Positions 42,544 through 50,926 of a stretch of DNA of 63,161 nt are shown here, in pieces. The stretch comes from Archaeoglobi archaeon (GTDB taxonomy: Archaea; Halobacteriota; Archaeoglobi; Archaeoglobales; Archaeoglobaceae), in assembly GCA_029259415.1 (NCBI GenBank), contig JAPDIW010000001.1:1-63161 (forward strand). The letters run 5' to 3'. The position numbers were made by a program, and so were the translations under genes. The notes under the pieces are model-generated. The model worked only from the letters and a program-made list of their open reading frames with translations, did no database searches and was not told the origin of the DNA. How positions within the stretch are numbered: the first letter of the stretch is position 1; each line of letters opens with the position of its first letter.

Positions 42544-44039
42544 GAGGTGTCGAGAGCCTTTACCAGAAGCTTTTCTCGATTCCAAGAACTGAGATAATGG
42601 TAGCCGTCTCTTTTTTATCAGCCCTGTTCCTCTCTCTGCTCGACGAAATCTTGTTATACTTTTGGGCTTTAGTATTTGTTGTTTCGATTGTTGCTGTGAA
42701 AGCCATTAATCTGAAATTCGACCTGAAAAGAATTTCATTTCTCGCATTTTTGATTACAGTCATTAGTCTGCCTGCAGTTCTCGTGAATGGAAGTGTGACG
42801 GCATCAGCTTTTCTCTTATTCCTCGTATATTACTTCTGCTCTGAAAAGAAATCGCTCTCAATCCCGCTTGCGTCAGTCCCATACTTTGTTCTCTCTCCAA
42901 ACATCTCTACGCTGCTTGCTCTTCTGATTTCGTCCATTTTTGTAGCGGTATATCTGAGAATGCTTGATGTGAAAGTTGGTGTGGTTAGGATTAAGAACTT
43001 CGTCGAAAATTTCGTTCTTTTCTGGCTCACATCCAATTCTAAATATATGGAAAAGTTCCTCGAAGGTTCTGCTGAGGAGTTTGAAGGCAGAGTGAGGTGT
43101 CTTACTGTAAACAATGTAAGAATTGTCCAAACAGACTTCCATCCCGGACCCTTCAGAAACGTTGGTGGTGCGAGGCTGGTGGAAAGACTATCTGCTGGCA
43201 ATGCCGTTTATCTTCATTCCCCCACCTTTCACGCGAGGAATCCCGTGAGTTCTGGAGAGGTGGAGAAAATAGTTTCCAGCGTTAAATGCTCAGGAAAGAA
43301 TTTAATCCCTCAGAAACCATTCAGGATTGAGAGCAGTAATTTCGAGGTTTACTGCTTTCCGTTCAGCGAGCAGAGAGTAATTTTCGTAAGCGGGAAAAAG
43401 CACATTGACGACTTTATCATCAGCTCTGAAAGTTTCGTCGTTGACTGCCACAATGCTTTCGAGGAGAACTACGATCCAGATAGCAGAGATGTTGAGGAGA
43501 TAAAGTCCCTCGTCAGGGAAGCCGAAAAAAGAGCTTCTCAGCCTGTGGAGGTAAAATCAGCCCTCGTTAGGATTGATGCTGAGACTGAAAGCCTGTGTGG
43601 CTATGTGGCAGCAATTTTGCTCGATTACTCTGGAGAGAGATATGCAATTGCCGTTTTCGATGCAAACAACGTCGATTTGAAGTTCAGAAAGCATGTCGAG
43701 AACCTTTTTGGTGAAATCGGATACAAAGCCATTGTTGTTTCAACAGACAACCACGCCAAAACAGGCGTTAGGGCTAAGCTGGCTTACAAACCCGCAGGTG
43801 GAGATTCTAAGGACTGGGAGATTGCAGAAAGACTTGTTGAAAAATGCAGGAATGCTGAGCTTAAGGAGACAGTTTTTAGCTACAGTGAAGAGAGAGTGAG
43901 AATAAAGGTGATGGGGGAGAAGCTTTTGAGGGATAGCGAGGTGGCTGTGGAGAAAAAGGCAAAAGGACTCATCGCAACCTTTTTAGCATTCGCAGCCACA
44001 AACTATTTGTTAAGCACAATGTTGAGATTCATTGCTTAA
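42540..44039 (+). CDS. DUF2070 membrane protein
   Basis: 499 residues. Five or six N-terminal membrane helices (to about residue 145) then a large soluble domain with the family motifs TDFHPGPFRNVGGA, HSPTFHARNP, VVDCHNAF and VSTDNHAKTG; the conserved His and Asp residues look like a metal centre, as in neutral ceramidases. One more helix ends the protein. Function unknown; conserved in archaea only. ATGA overlap with the UbiD gene. Confidence 0.85.
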   Translation: MRGVESLYQKLFSIPRTEIMVAVSFLSALFLSLLDEILLYFWALVFVVSIVAVKAINLKFDLKRISFLAFLITVISLPAVLVNGSVTASAFLLFLVYYFCSEKKSLSIPLASVPYFVLSPNISTLLALLISSIFVAVYLRMLDVKVGVVRIKNFVENFVLFWLTSNSKYMEKFLEGSAEEFEGRVRCLTVNNVRIVQTDFHPGPFRNVGGARLVERLSAGNAVYLHSPTFHARNPVSSGEVEKIVSSVKCSGKNLIPQKPFRIESSNFEVYCFPFSEQRVIFVSGKKHIDDFIISSESFVVDCHNAFEENYDPDSRDVEEIKSLVREAEKRASQPVEVKSALVRIDAETESLCGYVAAILLDYSGERYAIAVFDANNVDLKFRKHVENLFGEIGYKAIVVSTDNHAKTGVRAKLAYKPAGGDSKDWEIAERLVEKCRNAELKETVFSYSEERVRIKVMGEKLLRDSEVAVEKKAKGLIATFLAFAATNYLLSTMLRFIA

Positions 44040-44054
44040 AAGGAGGTGATTGTT

Positions 44055-45227
44055 ATGGACGCAGAGACGTTAAAAGAGCTAATCAGGGATGATTTTGAGG
44101 TTATTAATGCAAGTGAGACGGTTTCAAAACTGTTCCCATTGCTTGAGAAGCTGGACAGGGATAAGGCAAACGCAATACTTGTAGAGGAGGATGGAAAGAT
44201 AGTTGGTGTTGTGAGGGAGAAGGATTTGATCAGGGGGAGTGTTTTGAAAAACCCTCACGAAACGAAGGTTAAGTCCCTTCTCGTAAGAACCGGGAAAATT
44301 GATTTGAGTGAGATAGACCCCTTCAAGGTTGCGAGAAGATTTGTGGAGGATTCCACTCCTTTTGTGATTGTTCAGCTTGACGAAAAAAAGGTTGGGGTGA
44401 TTTACATTAACGACTTCCTCAGCGCCATAAAGGACGAGTTTAAGGATGTAAAGGTTAGAGAAGTGATGAATCCTGAGGTGATAACAGTAAGGAGGTTCGA
44501 CAGTGCTGCAAAGGCTCTCTCAGTGATGAGAAACCACGGAATAGACAGGGTCGTTGTTGTGGATGAGAACAACAAGGTAATAGGCATTTTGACTGGAAAG
44601 GATGTTGTTGACAGAGTTATTTCGCCAAGAAAAAGAGTAAGAATGGGAGACTCAAGCGGAGAGAAGGAGAAGACGCTTTCAATCATGGTTGAGAGCATAA
44701 TGAGCGCCCCAGTGATTTCAGTTACGAGAAACGACTCCGTTGCAGAAGTTATCGAGCTTATGGTGGAAAACAGAATTTCAAGCGTCGTTGTTACGAGAGA
44801 CGGCTTACCGGATGGTATAGTCATAAAGAAGGATATTCTTGAATACTACCTGAGGAAGGAGTCGAAGAAGGGATTCAACGTCCAGATTACAACTTCTGAC
44901 ATATCTCTCGATGATTTTGACAGAGAGGCGATAATGGAGGACTTTGAAAAGGTGATGAGAAAGTTTGCAGACTTCCTTGGAGAGTCATACCTGTTCGTTT
45001 ACATAAAGAGGCACAAGGAGCACTTCCGCAACCTGCCTCTGATACACGTCAGGTTGAAGCTTGCAAGCGAGAAGGGCAACTTCATGGTGAGCGGAGAGAG
45101 CTGGGGAGTGGAGTATGCTGTACATGTAGCACTTAAGAAGCTCGAAAGAGAAATACTCAAGGAGAAAGAATTGCTGGAAGACAAAAGAATGGTGAAAAGA
45201 TTCTACGAGGAAGTTTTGGAGTACTAA
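44055..45227 (+). CDS. CBS-domain protein fused to an HPF-like ribosome-associated domain
   Basis: 390 residues. Two CBS pairs (about 1-270: DGKIVGVVREKDLI, NPEVITVRRFDSAAKAL, APVISVTRNDSVAEVI), then a C-terminal domain (280-390) shaped like ribosome hibernation factor HPF (VQITTSDISLDDFDREAIM ... GVEYAVHVALKKLEREILKEK). The CBS part would sense adenine nucleotides and the HPF part bind 30S subunits. AGGAGGTGAT at 44041-44050 is a full anti-16S match for ATG 44055; GTG 44046 lies inside it. 3' end overlaps hisD by 4 bp. Confidence 0.83.
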   Translation: MDAETLKELIRDDFEVINASETVSKLFPLLEKLDRDKANAILVEEDGKIVGVVREKDLIRGSVLKNPHETKVKSLLVRTGKIDLSEIDPFKVARRFVEDSTPFVIVQLDEKKVGVIYINDFLSAIKDEFKDVKVREVMNPEVITVRRFDSAAKALSVMRNHGIDRVVVVDENNKVIGILTGKDVVDRVISPRKRVRMGDSSGEKEKTLSIMVESIMSAPVISVTRNDSVAEVIELMVENRISSVVVTRDGLPDGIVIKKDILEYYLRKESKKGFNVQITTSDISLDDFDREAIMEDFEKVMRKFADFLGESYLFVYIKRHKEHFRNLPLIHVRLKLASEKGNFMVSGESWGVEYAVHVALKKLEREILKEKELLEDKRMVKRFYEEVLEY

Positions 45228-46438
45228 ATTTTTTCCAGCCTTTTTTTGACGCTCTCCGCGTGCCACTTCAACCCCTCAGCTTCTGCAATTTTTATTATGG
45301 CGTCGCCAATTCTTTTTATCGTCTCCTCGCTAAGCATCTGGAAGGTGAAGTGCTTCATAAAGCTCTCGACACTCAGACCGCCATACATCTTTGCATAGCC
45401 AGCAGTTGGCAAAACATGGTTGGTTCCTGAGGCGTAGTCTCCTGCAGCAACAGGAGAGAAGTTTCCGAGAAAGACACTCCCCGCATTTTTAATTTTCCCC
45501 AGCCAGTCCTCAGGATCTTTAACTGCAACAGTCAGATGCTCCGGGGCAAACTCATTGGCGATCTTAAACGCTTCAGCGAGGTCCTTAACCACAAGAACTG
45601 CAAAGTTTTCAAATTCACCCACAGAGCTAACTTTCTCCTTTACCTTTTCGGCAATTTCAGAGGAGTTTGTTATGACCACTGCAACCGCCATGGGGTCGTG
45701 CTCAAGCTGGGCCAAGCAGTCATAGGCTATGAAATCTGCATTAGCTATCTCATCAGCAATGACAAGAATCTCTGAAGGGCCGGCTGGCATGTCTATGGCA
45801 ACGTCCTTTGCCACAAGAAGCTTCGTTGCAGTAACATAGATATTTCCGGGTCCCACAATCTTGTAGACCTTCTCCACCGTCTCCGTTCCGTATGCCATCG
45901 CAGCTATTGCCTGTGCACCTCCAGCTTTGTAAACTTCGTCGAAGTCGGCAATGTCGAGAGCAACAAGGGTGAGGGGGTCAATTCTGCCGTCTTTATCTGG
46001 AGGTGTGCAGGCAACGAGCTTCTCAACTCCGGCTATTTTTGCTGGAACGCCTATCATGAGGGCAGTTGAGGGGTAGCTGGCTCTTCCACCTGGAATGTAG
46101 GCACCAACCTTCTCAATGGGGGTGTAGATTTTCCCCATAACGCAGTCTTCAAACTCCACCTTCATCTCCCTCTCAACGGTGGTGACGTAGTGGAATCTGT
46201 GGATGTTCTCCCTCGCAACCTCAAGGGCGTCGATTAGGCTGTCATCAACGGCATCATATGCTTTATCAATTTCCTCTTCAGAAACTCTCAGTTCGTCAAG
46301 CTCGACGCCGTCAAACTCTTTGGTAAAGCGAATTACGGCCTTATCTCCCTCATTCCTTACAGCCTCAACAATCGGCTTCACTCTTTCAATGTAATCGTCA
46401 ATGTTGACTCTGCTCCTCAACCTCAGAATTTCCTGCAT
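45224..46438 (-). CDS. hisD: Histidinol dehydrogenase
   Basis: L-histidinol to L-histidine in two NAD+ steps. Signatures: TPIEKVGAYIPGGRASYPST, AGGAQAIAAMAYGTETV, VGPGNIYVTATKL, DMPAGPSEILVIAD and FAPEHLTV. 404 residues, slightly shorter than bacterial enzymes. No other his genes are near, normal for Archaeoglobus. Confidence 0.97.
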   Translation of the reverse strand: MQEILRLRSRVNIDDYIERVKPIVEAVRNEGDKAVIRFTKEFDGVELDELRVSEEEIDKAYDAVDDSLIDALEVARENIHRFHYVTTVEREMKVEFEDCVMGKIYTPIEKVGAYIPGGRASYPSTALMIGVPAKIAGVEKLVACTPPDKDGRIDPLTLVALDIADFDEVYKAGGAQAIAAMAYGTETVEKVYKIVGPGNIYVTATKLLVAKDVAIDMPAGPSEILVIADEIANADFIAYDCLAQLEHDPMAVAVVITNSSEIAEKVKEKVSSVGEFENFAVLVVKDLAEAFKIANEFAPEHLTVAVKDPEDWLGKIKNAGSVFLGNFSPVAAGDYASGTNHVLPTAGYAKMYGGLSVESFMKHFTFQMLSEETIKRIGDAIIKIAEAEGLKWHAESVKKRLEKI

Positions 46439-46464
46439 GGTTTAAGTATGATGGGGAGAATAAA

Positions 46465-47178
46465 TCACTTTGCCAGAAGTCCGAGGAATATCATCTTCTG
46501 GAAGAGTATGATTAAGGGCAGGCTTATGCTCACTCCAAGAAGCTCGTTACCAACCCTGTAAACTCCAAAGGATTCATAACCGGAGATTAGAAGGAGCTCA
46601 AAGCTGTAGCGCACCCCATCTATGACAGCGTCGTTAAAAATCCCAGAAAACTCCTCTTTAAGCTCAAGTGTTTTGATGTTTAATCCAGAAAACTTTTTGA
46701 CATCGTCGGTAACAACCGTAATCTCCTCAGGATTCTTAATTTTGAGAATCATGTCGAGGTATGCTCTATTTGCCGTGATAACGAATACTTCCTCACTTTT
46801 CTGCAGCATCGCCTTTGCTCTGTTCTTTATTCCTGCTACCCCTCTTACACACCACACCGGGTGAAGGAGGGAAAAGTCCTCGGATTCCTTTATACTCCTG
46901 ATGGCAGTGTCAACCGCACTTACAAGCTGCTCCTTGTACTCCTCAAGAACGCTTTCCGGGTCAATTGCTCTGAAAACGGCTGGAGAGCTCTTTACAGTCT
47001 CCACCATACCCTTGTCCTCAAGCGACCTGAGCACCTCGTAAACTTTGTTTCTGGGAACGCCGCTCATTCTGTGAATTTCACTCGCCGTAGCCTCTCCCTT
47101 CATCGCGAGGGTTGCGTAAACCCTTGCCTCATAGTCCCTGAATCCCAGCTTCTTGAGAACCTCCACAGTTTCATCCAT
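46465..47178 (-). CDS. TrmB-family transcriptional regulator
   Basis: 237 residues. N-terminal winged helix (LGFRDYEARVYATLAMKGE, ATASEIHRMSGVPRNKVYEVLRSLEDKGMV), then a TrmB-type regulatory domain. The C-terminal SLPLIILFQKMIFLGL may be a membrane-associated end. Its start codon lies at one edge of the palindrome at 47178-47198, so it probably controls itself and the divergent surface protein gene. The sensed ligand is unknown; sugar binding is usual in TrmB. Confidence 0.85.
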   Translation of the reverse strand: MDETVEVLKKLGFRDYEARVYATLAMKGEATASEIHRMSGVPRNKVYEVLRSLEDKGMVETVKSSPAVFRAIDPESVLEEYKEQLVSAVDTAIRSIKESEDFSLLHPVWCVRGVAGIKNRAKAMLQKSEEVFVITANRAYLDMILKIKNPEEITVVTDDVKKFSGLNIKTLELKEEFSGIFNDAVIDGVRYSFELLLISGYESFGVYRVGNELLGVSISLPLIILFQKMIFLGLLAK

Positions 47179-47198
47179 TGTTACTACGAGGGTAACAA
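47178..47198. promoter_or_regulatory. Palindrome between trmB-like gene and surface protein gene
   Basis: TTGTTAC - 7 nt - GTAACAA, perfect 7-bp arms (47178-47184, 47192-47198). The left edge touches the TrmB start codon (47178-47176) and the right edge touches the TATA box AAATTATAAAC (47201-47211) of the divergent gene. A 21-bp site in this place is a good TrmB-type operator candidate. Confidence 0.65.
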
Positions 47199-47232
47199 CA
47201 AAATTATAAACTTTTTTGGTTTGAAATGAAAC

Positions 47233-49269
47233 ATGCGTGCGTTGATATTCACCTTAACCCTCTTATCTCTGCTCATGTATCCCGCAGTAGCAAGTGGTCC
47301 AATTTCCGCAACCATAGAATTTCACGCAAGCGTGGCGGGGAGCAACGTGTTACATCCGGGAGATAAAAAAGCAGTGACAATTCTGCTTTCGTGTGAGGTT
47401 ACAGGAGGGCTCGAAAACCTTCCGATAAACGAGAACACATCTGAAATTATTCCGATGCTCACAACAGCGAAGTCGGTTATTCTAGAACCTCATAGCTCGA
47501 TAATCGATGTTGAGAGTGAAACGATAGTCGTCGGAGATCTGCCGTGCGGAATTGTGAGGCCGGTAACCATTGTTGTGGATGTGGATAAGAACGCCTACGA
47601 GGGAAAGCATGAGTTGCACTTCGACGTGGATTACTCAAAAGCGGAACTTAATAGGGTTAATGACGTAAACACTCTGAGCTTCTCCAAGCAGCAGGATAGT
47701 ATCGACGTTGAATTTGAAATTAAAAAGAAAGATTACGATTTTGAAGTTATCTCGGTTTCATCAGACCTCGTTGCGGGGAGAGAGGGGGTTCTGAAAGTTA
47801 AGGTGGAAAACACCGGGGAAAAGCCACTGGAAAATGCCGTTTTCATGTTGAATGCAACACCACCGCTGATGGTTGAGCCGAAGGCTATGAGTGTCTATGC
47901 CGAAAATCTCGACGTTGGAGAATCATTCGAGGCAATGTTCAAGGTCTACGTCCCTGAAGGCGTTTTCCAGCAGTCTTATCCTGCAGAGGTTGTAGCGGTT
48001 TTCAGAACCTCTTCGGGAATGCCCTACAAGGTTTCAAAACCTGTAGGACTGAAAATCGAGGGAGTTGGTTATTTCGAGGTTGAGAAGATTGGTGAGTTCC
48101 TCAGTCCGGCAAAAACTCTAAGGGTTGAGCAGAGCGTCCAGATTCCTTCTATTCCGATGCTTCAGCAGAGCTTCCAGCAAAGCTCAGAGCAAAAAATGAG
48201 CAATGTTGTAACAGTCCCTTCAAGAGGTTACATAGCGTTGAGAATAACCAACACAGGCGAGAAAATCCGGGATGCCTTCGCGATGCTGACCTTCGACAAC
48301 CCCCTTCTGAAGTCCACGAGCACACCCTACCTCGGTGATGTGGACAAAGGAGAGAGCAGGGATGTTGTGTTTTACATCACATCTACAGCCCCACCGGGTA
48401 GTTATCTCGGTTATGTCGTGATAAAATACAGAGACGAGTATGGAGATGAAGCCTTCGGTCCGAAAATCTACGTTAGTGTTGAGGTGAAGCATGAGCCAGC
48501 TTTGAGCGTTTCAGAGGTCAAGACATCCAACCTCGGCATCGGACTTGTTGGGGAAGTTAAGCTCAGCTTTGCCCAGTCTGATGCGAGAAACGTCAAGCTA
48601 TACCTGCTCTCACCAGACTCAACTGTCAGCCCCGCAACGTCTTCATCATACGTTGAGAATTCCAATGACACCGCCACGTTCAGAGTAAAGGTATCCGATG
48701 ACGCTGTTGCAGGCAAACACCTCCTTTACCTCGTAGAAACTTTCGACGATGAGTATGCAAGCGATCTCGTCAGTGTTGAGGAATTTGCGATCTACATCGC
48801 TCCGAAACTCGCTGCATTTCAGGTTGTTTCGGTGAAGAGTGATTTGGTGCCCGACTCGACCGGAGAAGTTGTGATTGAGCTGAAGAACGCTGGAAGCGCT
48901 GAAATCTACAACGCAGTGGTGATGCTGGAAGTTTCTCCACCGCTTAGCATTGCTGGAATGGGTACCTTTGGCGGAATGCTTGGACAATCACAACCCGGAG
49001 AGTACTTCGTTGGAACAGTAGAGCCTGGAGAGACTGTTACAGCAAAGTTTAGGATTGACGTTGACAAGGATGCGGGTGAGGGAAGTTATCCCGCTTCGAT
49101 CAAAGTAAAGTACTACGACGAATCGAACTACGAGCACACATCGAACTCAATTGTGATATCGCTGGATGTGAAATCCTCTCCCCCCTATGTGCTGTACGCA
49201 GCGATTATTATTGCTGCAATTGGCTTTCTGATAGCTGCAGCAATTGTGCGGAAGAGGAGGAAGCAGTAA
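47233..49269 (+). CDS. Cell-surface protein with NEW3/COG1361-type beta repeats
   Basis: 678 residues. Signal peptide (MRALIFTLTLLSLLMYPAVASG), several beta-sandwich repeats of about 110-150 residues with the family phrase KVKVENTGEKPLENAVF / LRITNTGEKIRDAFAML / IELKNAGSAEIYNAVVML, and a C-terminal membrane anchor (YAAIIIAAIGFLIAAAIV) with RKRRK. Leaderless start at ATG 47233 from the TATA at 47201. Such proteins often accompany ABC or RND exporters in archaea; none is next to it here. Confidence 0.85.
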   Translation: MRALIFTLTLLSLLMYPAVASGPISATIEFHASVAGSNVLHPGDKKAVTILLSCEVTGGLENLPINENTSEIIPMLTTAKSVILEPHSSIIDVESETIVVGDLPCGIVRPVTIVVDVDKNAYEGKHELHFDVDYSKAELNRVNDVNTLSFSKQQDSIDVEFEIKKKDYDFEVISVSSDLVAGREGVLKVKVENTGEKPLENAVFMLNATPPLMVEPKAMSVYAENLDVGESFEAMFKVYVPEGVFQQSYPAEVVAVFRTSSGMPYKVSKPVGLKIEGVGYFEVEKIGEFLSPAKTLRVEQSVQIPSIPMLQQSFQQSSEQKMSNVVTVPSRGYIALRITNTGEKIRDAFAMLTFDNPLLKSTSTPYLGDVDKGESRDVVFYITSTAPPGSYLGYVVIKYRDEYGDEAFGPKIYVSVEVKHEPALSVSEVKTSNLGIGLVGEVKLSFAQSDARNVKLYLLSPDSTVSPATSSSYVENSNDTATFRVKVSDDAVAGKHLLYLVETFDDEYASDLVSVEEFAIYIAPKLAAFQVVSVKSDLVPDSTGEVVIELKNAGSAEIYNAVVMLEVSPPLSIAGMGTFGGMLGQSQPGEYFVGTVEPGETVTAKFRIDVDKDAGEGSYPASIKVKYYDESNYEHTSNSIVISLDVKSSPPYVLYAAIIIAAIGFLIAAAIVRKRRKQ

Positions 49270-49301
49270 AAACTTTTTTAACCTCCTCTACTATTTTCCT
49301 C

Positions 49302-49631
49302 ATGCTTCCAATGAATCCCAAGCAGATGAAAAAGATGATGAAGCAGATGGGCATAGATATGGAGGAGATTGACGCTGAAGAGGTTATCATCAGAACGAGC
49401 GATGAAGAACTCATTTTCCGCAGTCCCACAGTTTCCAAGATTTCGGCAAGGGGGGTTGAGACTTTCCAGGTTGTTGGTGAGTATGAGGTAGTAAAAAGAC
49501 AACCGAAAATCAGCGAGGAGGATGTGAAGCTCATCATGGAGCAGGCAAATGTTGACGAGGAGACTGCAAGAAAAGCTCTTGAAGAGGCAGGAGGAGACTT
49601 GGCTGAGGCCTTGATGAAGCTGCAAGAATGA
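49302..49631 (+). CDS. nac: Nascent polypeptide-associated complex protein (aNAC)
   Basis: Homodimeric ribosome-exit chaperone of archaea. NAC beta-barrel core (EEVIIRTSDEELIFRSPTVS) with basic N-terminal helix (KQMKKMMKQMG), and a C-terminal UBA domain (SEEDVKLIMEQANVDEETARKALEEAGGDLAEALMKL, written here as one description). 109 residues. ATGA overlap with trmI. Confidence 0.96.
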   Translation: MLPMNPKQMKKMMKQMGIDMEEIDAEEVIIRTSDEELIFRSPTVSKISARGVETFQVVGEYEVVKRQPKISEEDVKLIMEQANVDEETARKALEEAGGDLAEALMKLQE

Positions 49632-50371
49632 AGCCCCCTGTAGTCTTATCGAGGGGAAAGCACAGCTTTCTCGTTGAAAAGTTTGAGGGAAAGCTTCACA
49701 CACATCACGGTATAATAGACCTTGAGGAACTCAAGGAGAAGAGTTATGGTGATGAGGTAAGAACGCATCTCGGCGTTAAGTACCGTATAGTCCCCTTCAA
49801 CCCTGCAGACTTTTTCAGACACTTCAAAAGAGGGGCTACACCGATAATGCCCAAGGACATAGGTGCTATTATCACCTATACCGGCCTCTCGCCCGACTCG
49901 CTGATTTTTGATGCCGGAACCGGCAGTGGAATTCTCGCTGCCTACCTCGCTTACTTCAACAAGTACGGTGAAGTTGTTACGGTGGAGAAAAGGCCAGATT
50001 TTGCTAAAATTGCCAGGAAGAACTTTGAGACTGCAGGACTTAAGAACATCCACCAGATTGTTGGCGATGCCTTGCAGGTGGCAGATGGCCTTAAGGTTAA
50101 ATTTGACCTCGTCACTCTAGACATGAAGGATGATGTGGCCTTTATCAGGAAAGCGAGAGAGATACTGAACCCCGGAGGTCATGTTGTAGTTTACAACCCA
50201 TACATTGAGGCTGCGAGGGATGTATACAGGGAGATGGAGAAGCAGGGGTTCAAGGAGCTTGAGGCTTTCGAGCTTCTGAGAGTTGATCTGGACATTAAAA
50301 GAGTTGGAACGAGAACCTCAACAAAGGTCTGGCACACTGGCTACCTTGTTTTTGGAAGGTATCTGGGGTAG
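49628..50371 (+). CDS. trmI: tRNA (adenine-N1)-methyltransferase TrmI
   Basis: Makes m1A57/58 in the T loop of tRNA, helping heat stability. Rossmann AdoMet site FDAGTGSGILAAYLA, the YEKRPDFA-like VEKRPDF, GDALQV and DLVTLDM; the N-terminal PADFFRHFKRGATPIMPKD is the family start. 247 residues. Coupled to aNAC by a 4-bp overlap. Confidence 0.93.
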   Translation: MKPPVVLSRGKHSFLVEKFEGKLHTHHGIIDLEELKEKSYGDEVRTHLGVKYRIVPFNPADFFRHFKRGATPIMPKDIGAIITYTGLSPDSLIFDAGTGSGILAAYLAYFNKYGEVVTVEKRPDFAKIARKNFETAGLKNIHQIVGDALQVADGLKVKFDLVTLDMKDDVAFIRKAREILNPGGHVVVYNPYIEAARDVYREMEKQGFKELEAFELLRVDLDIKRVGTRTSTKVWHTGYLVFGRYLG

Positions 50372-50425
50372 TGTGGTTGCTTCTCGTTAGGTTAAACGGT
50401 AACTAAAACAAAAAACGATTGCGGA

Positions 50426-50923
50426 TCACAGAAATGTATTCTTTCCCCGTTCAAAGGAGAACACAGCCAAGAGGTTTAGCAACAACCCATAGATTCCGAG
50501 TAAAATTCCAGATATGCGTGCCTCGTGAGTGATCAAGGGGATAATTGTAAAGTTCGTAAGATAAAATAAACCCACGCCAAAATGGTGAAATACAACAATA
50601 AAATAGATTTTATCTAATTTGTTTTTGAATATTTGAAAGGCGATATACGTCTGCATGGCAATAGAAATTGTTAGAAGCGGGTAATACAAAGAATAACTGG
50701 AGAATATTTGTTGATATGAAATTGGAGTGTTCCAGCGAAAAAATCCGTAGGGGATAACACCTACAAAGCTTCCGAGCGGAAAAATGAAAGCTGCAAAGAT
50801 TGGGAGAATTAAAATCCAGTCCAACAGAGAGTATGGAGTCAGACATACTACCAAAATAAAAATGCCTACAAAGTATCCATAAAGGCAGACCCTATTAAAA
50901 ATGAAGAGTAGCTTGCCTTTCAT
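50426..50923 (-). CDS. Hypothetical membrane protein
   Basis: 165 residues with four or five helices (VCLYGYFVGIFILVVCL, WILILPIFAAFIFPLGSF, LYYPLLTISIAMQTYIAF, ILLGIYGLLLNLLAVF). No family recognised. AT-rich compared with the genes on either side and follows the glycoside hydrolase gene by 3 nt on the same strand, so it may be cotranscribed and act with it (for instance as a transport or anchoring partner). Confidence 0.55.
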   Translation of the reverse strand: MKGKLLFIFNRVCLYGYFVGIFILVVCLTPYSLLDWILILPIFAAFIFPLGSFVGVIPYGFFRWNTPISYQQIFSSYSLYYPLLTISIAMQTYIAFQIFKNKLDKIYFIVVFHHFGVGLFYLTNFTIIPLITHEARISGILLGIYGLLLNLLAVFSFERGKNTFL

Positions 50924-50926
50924 CGT

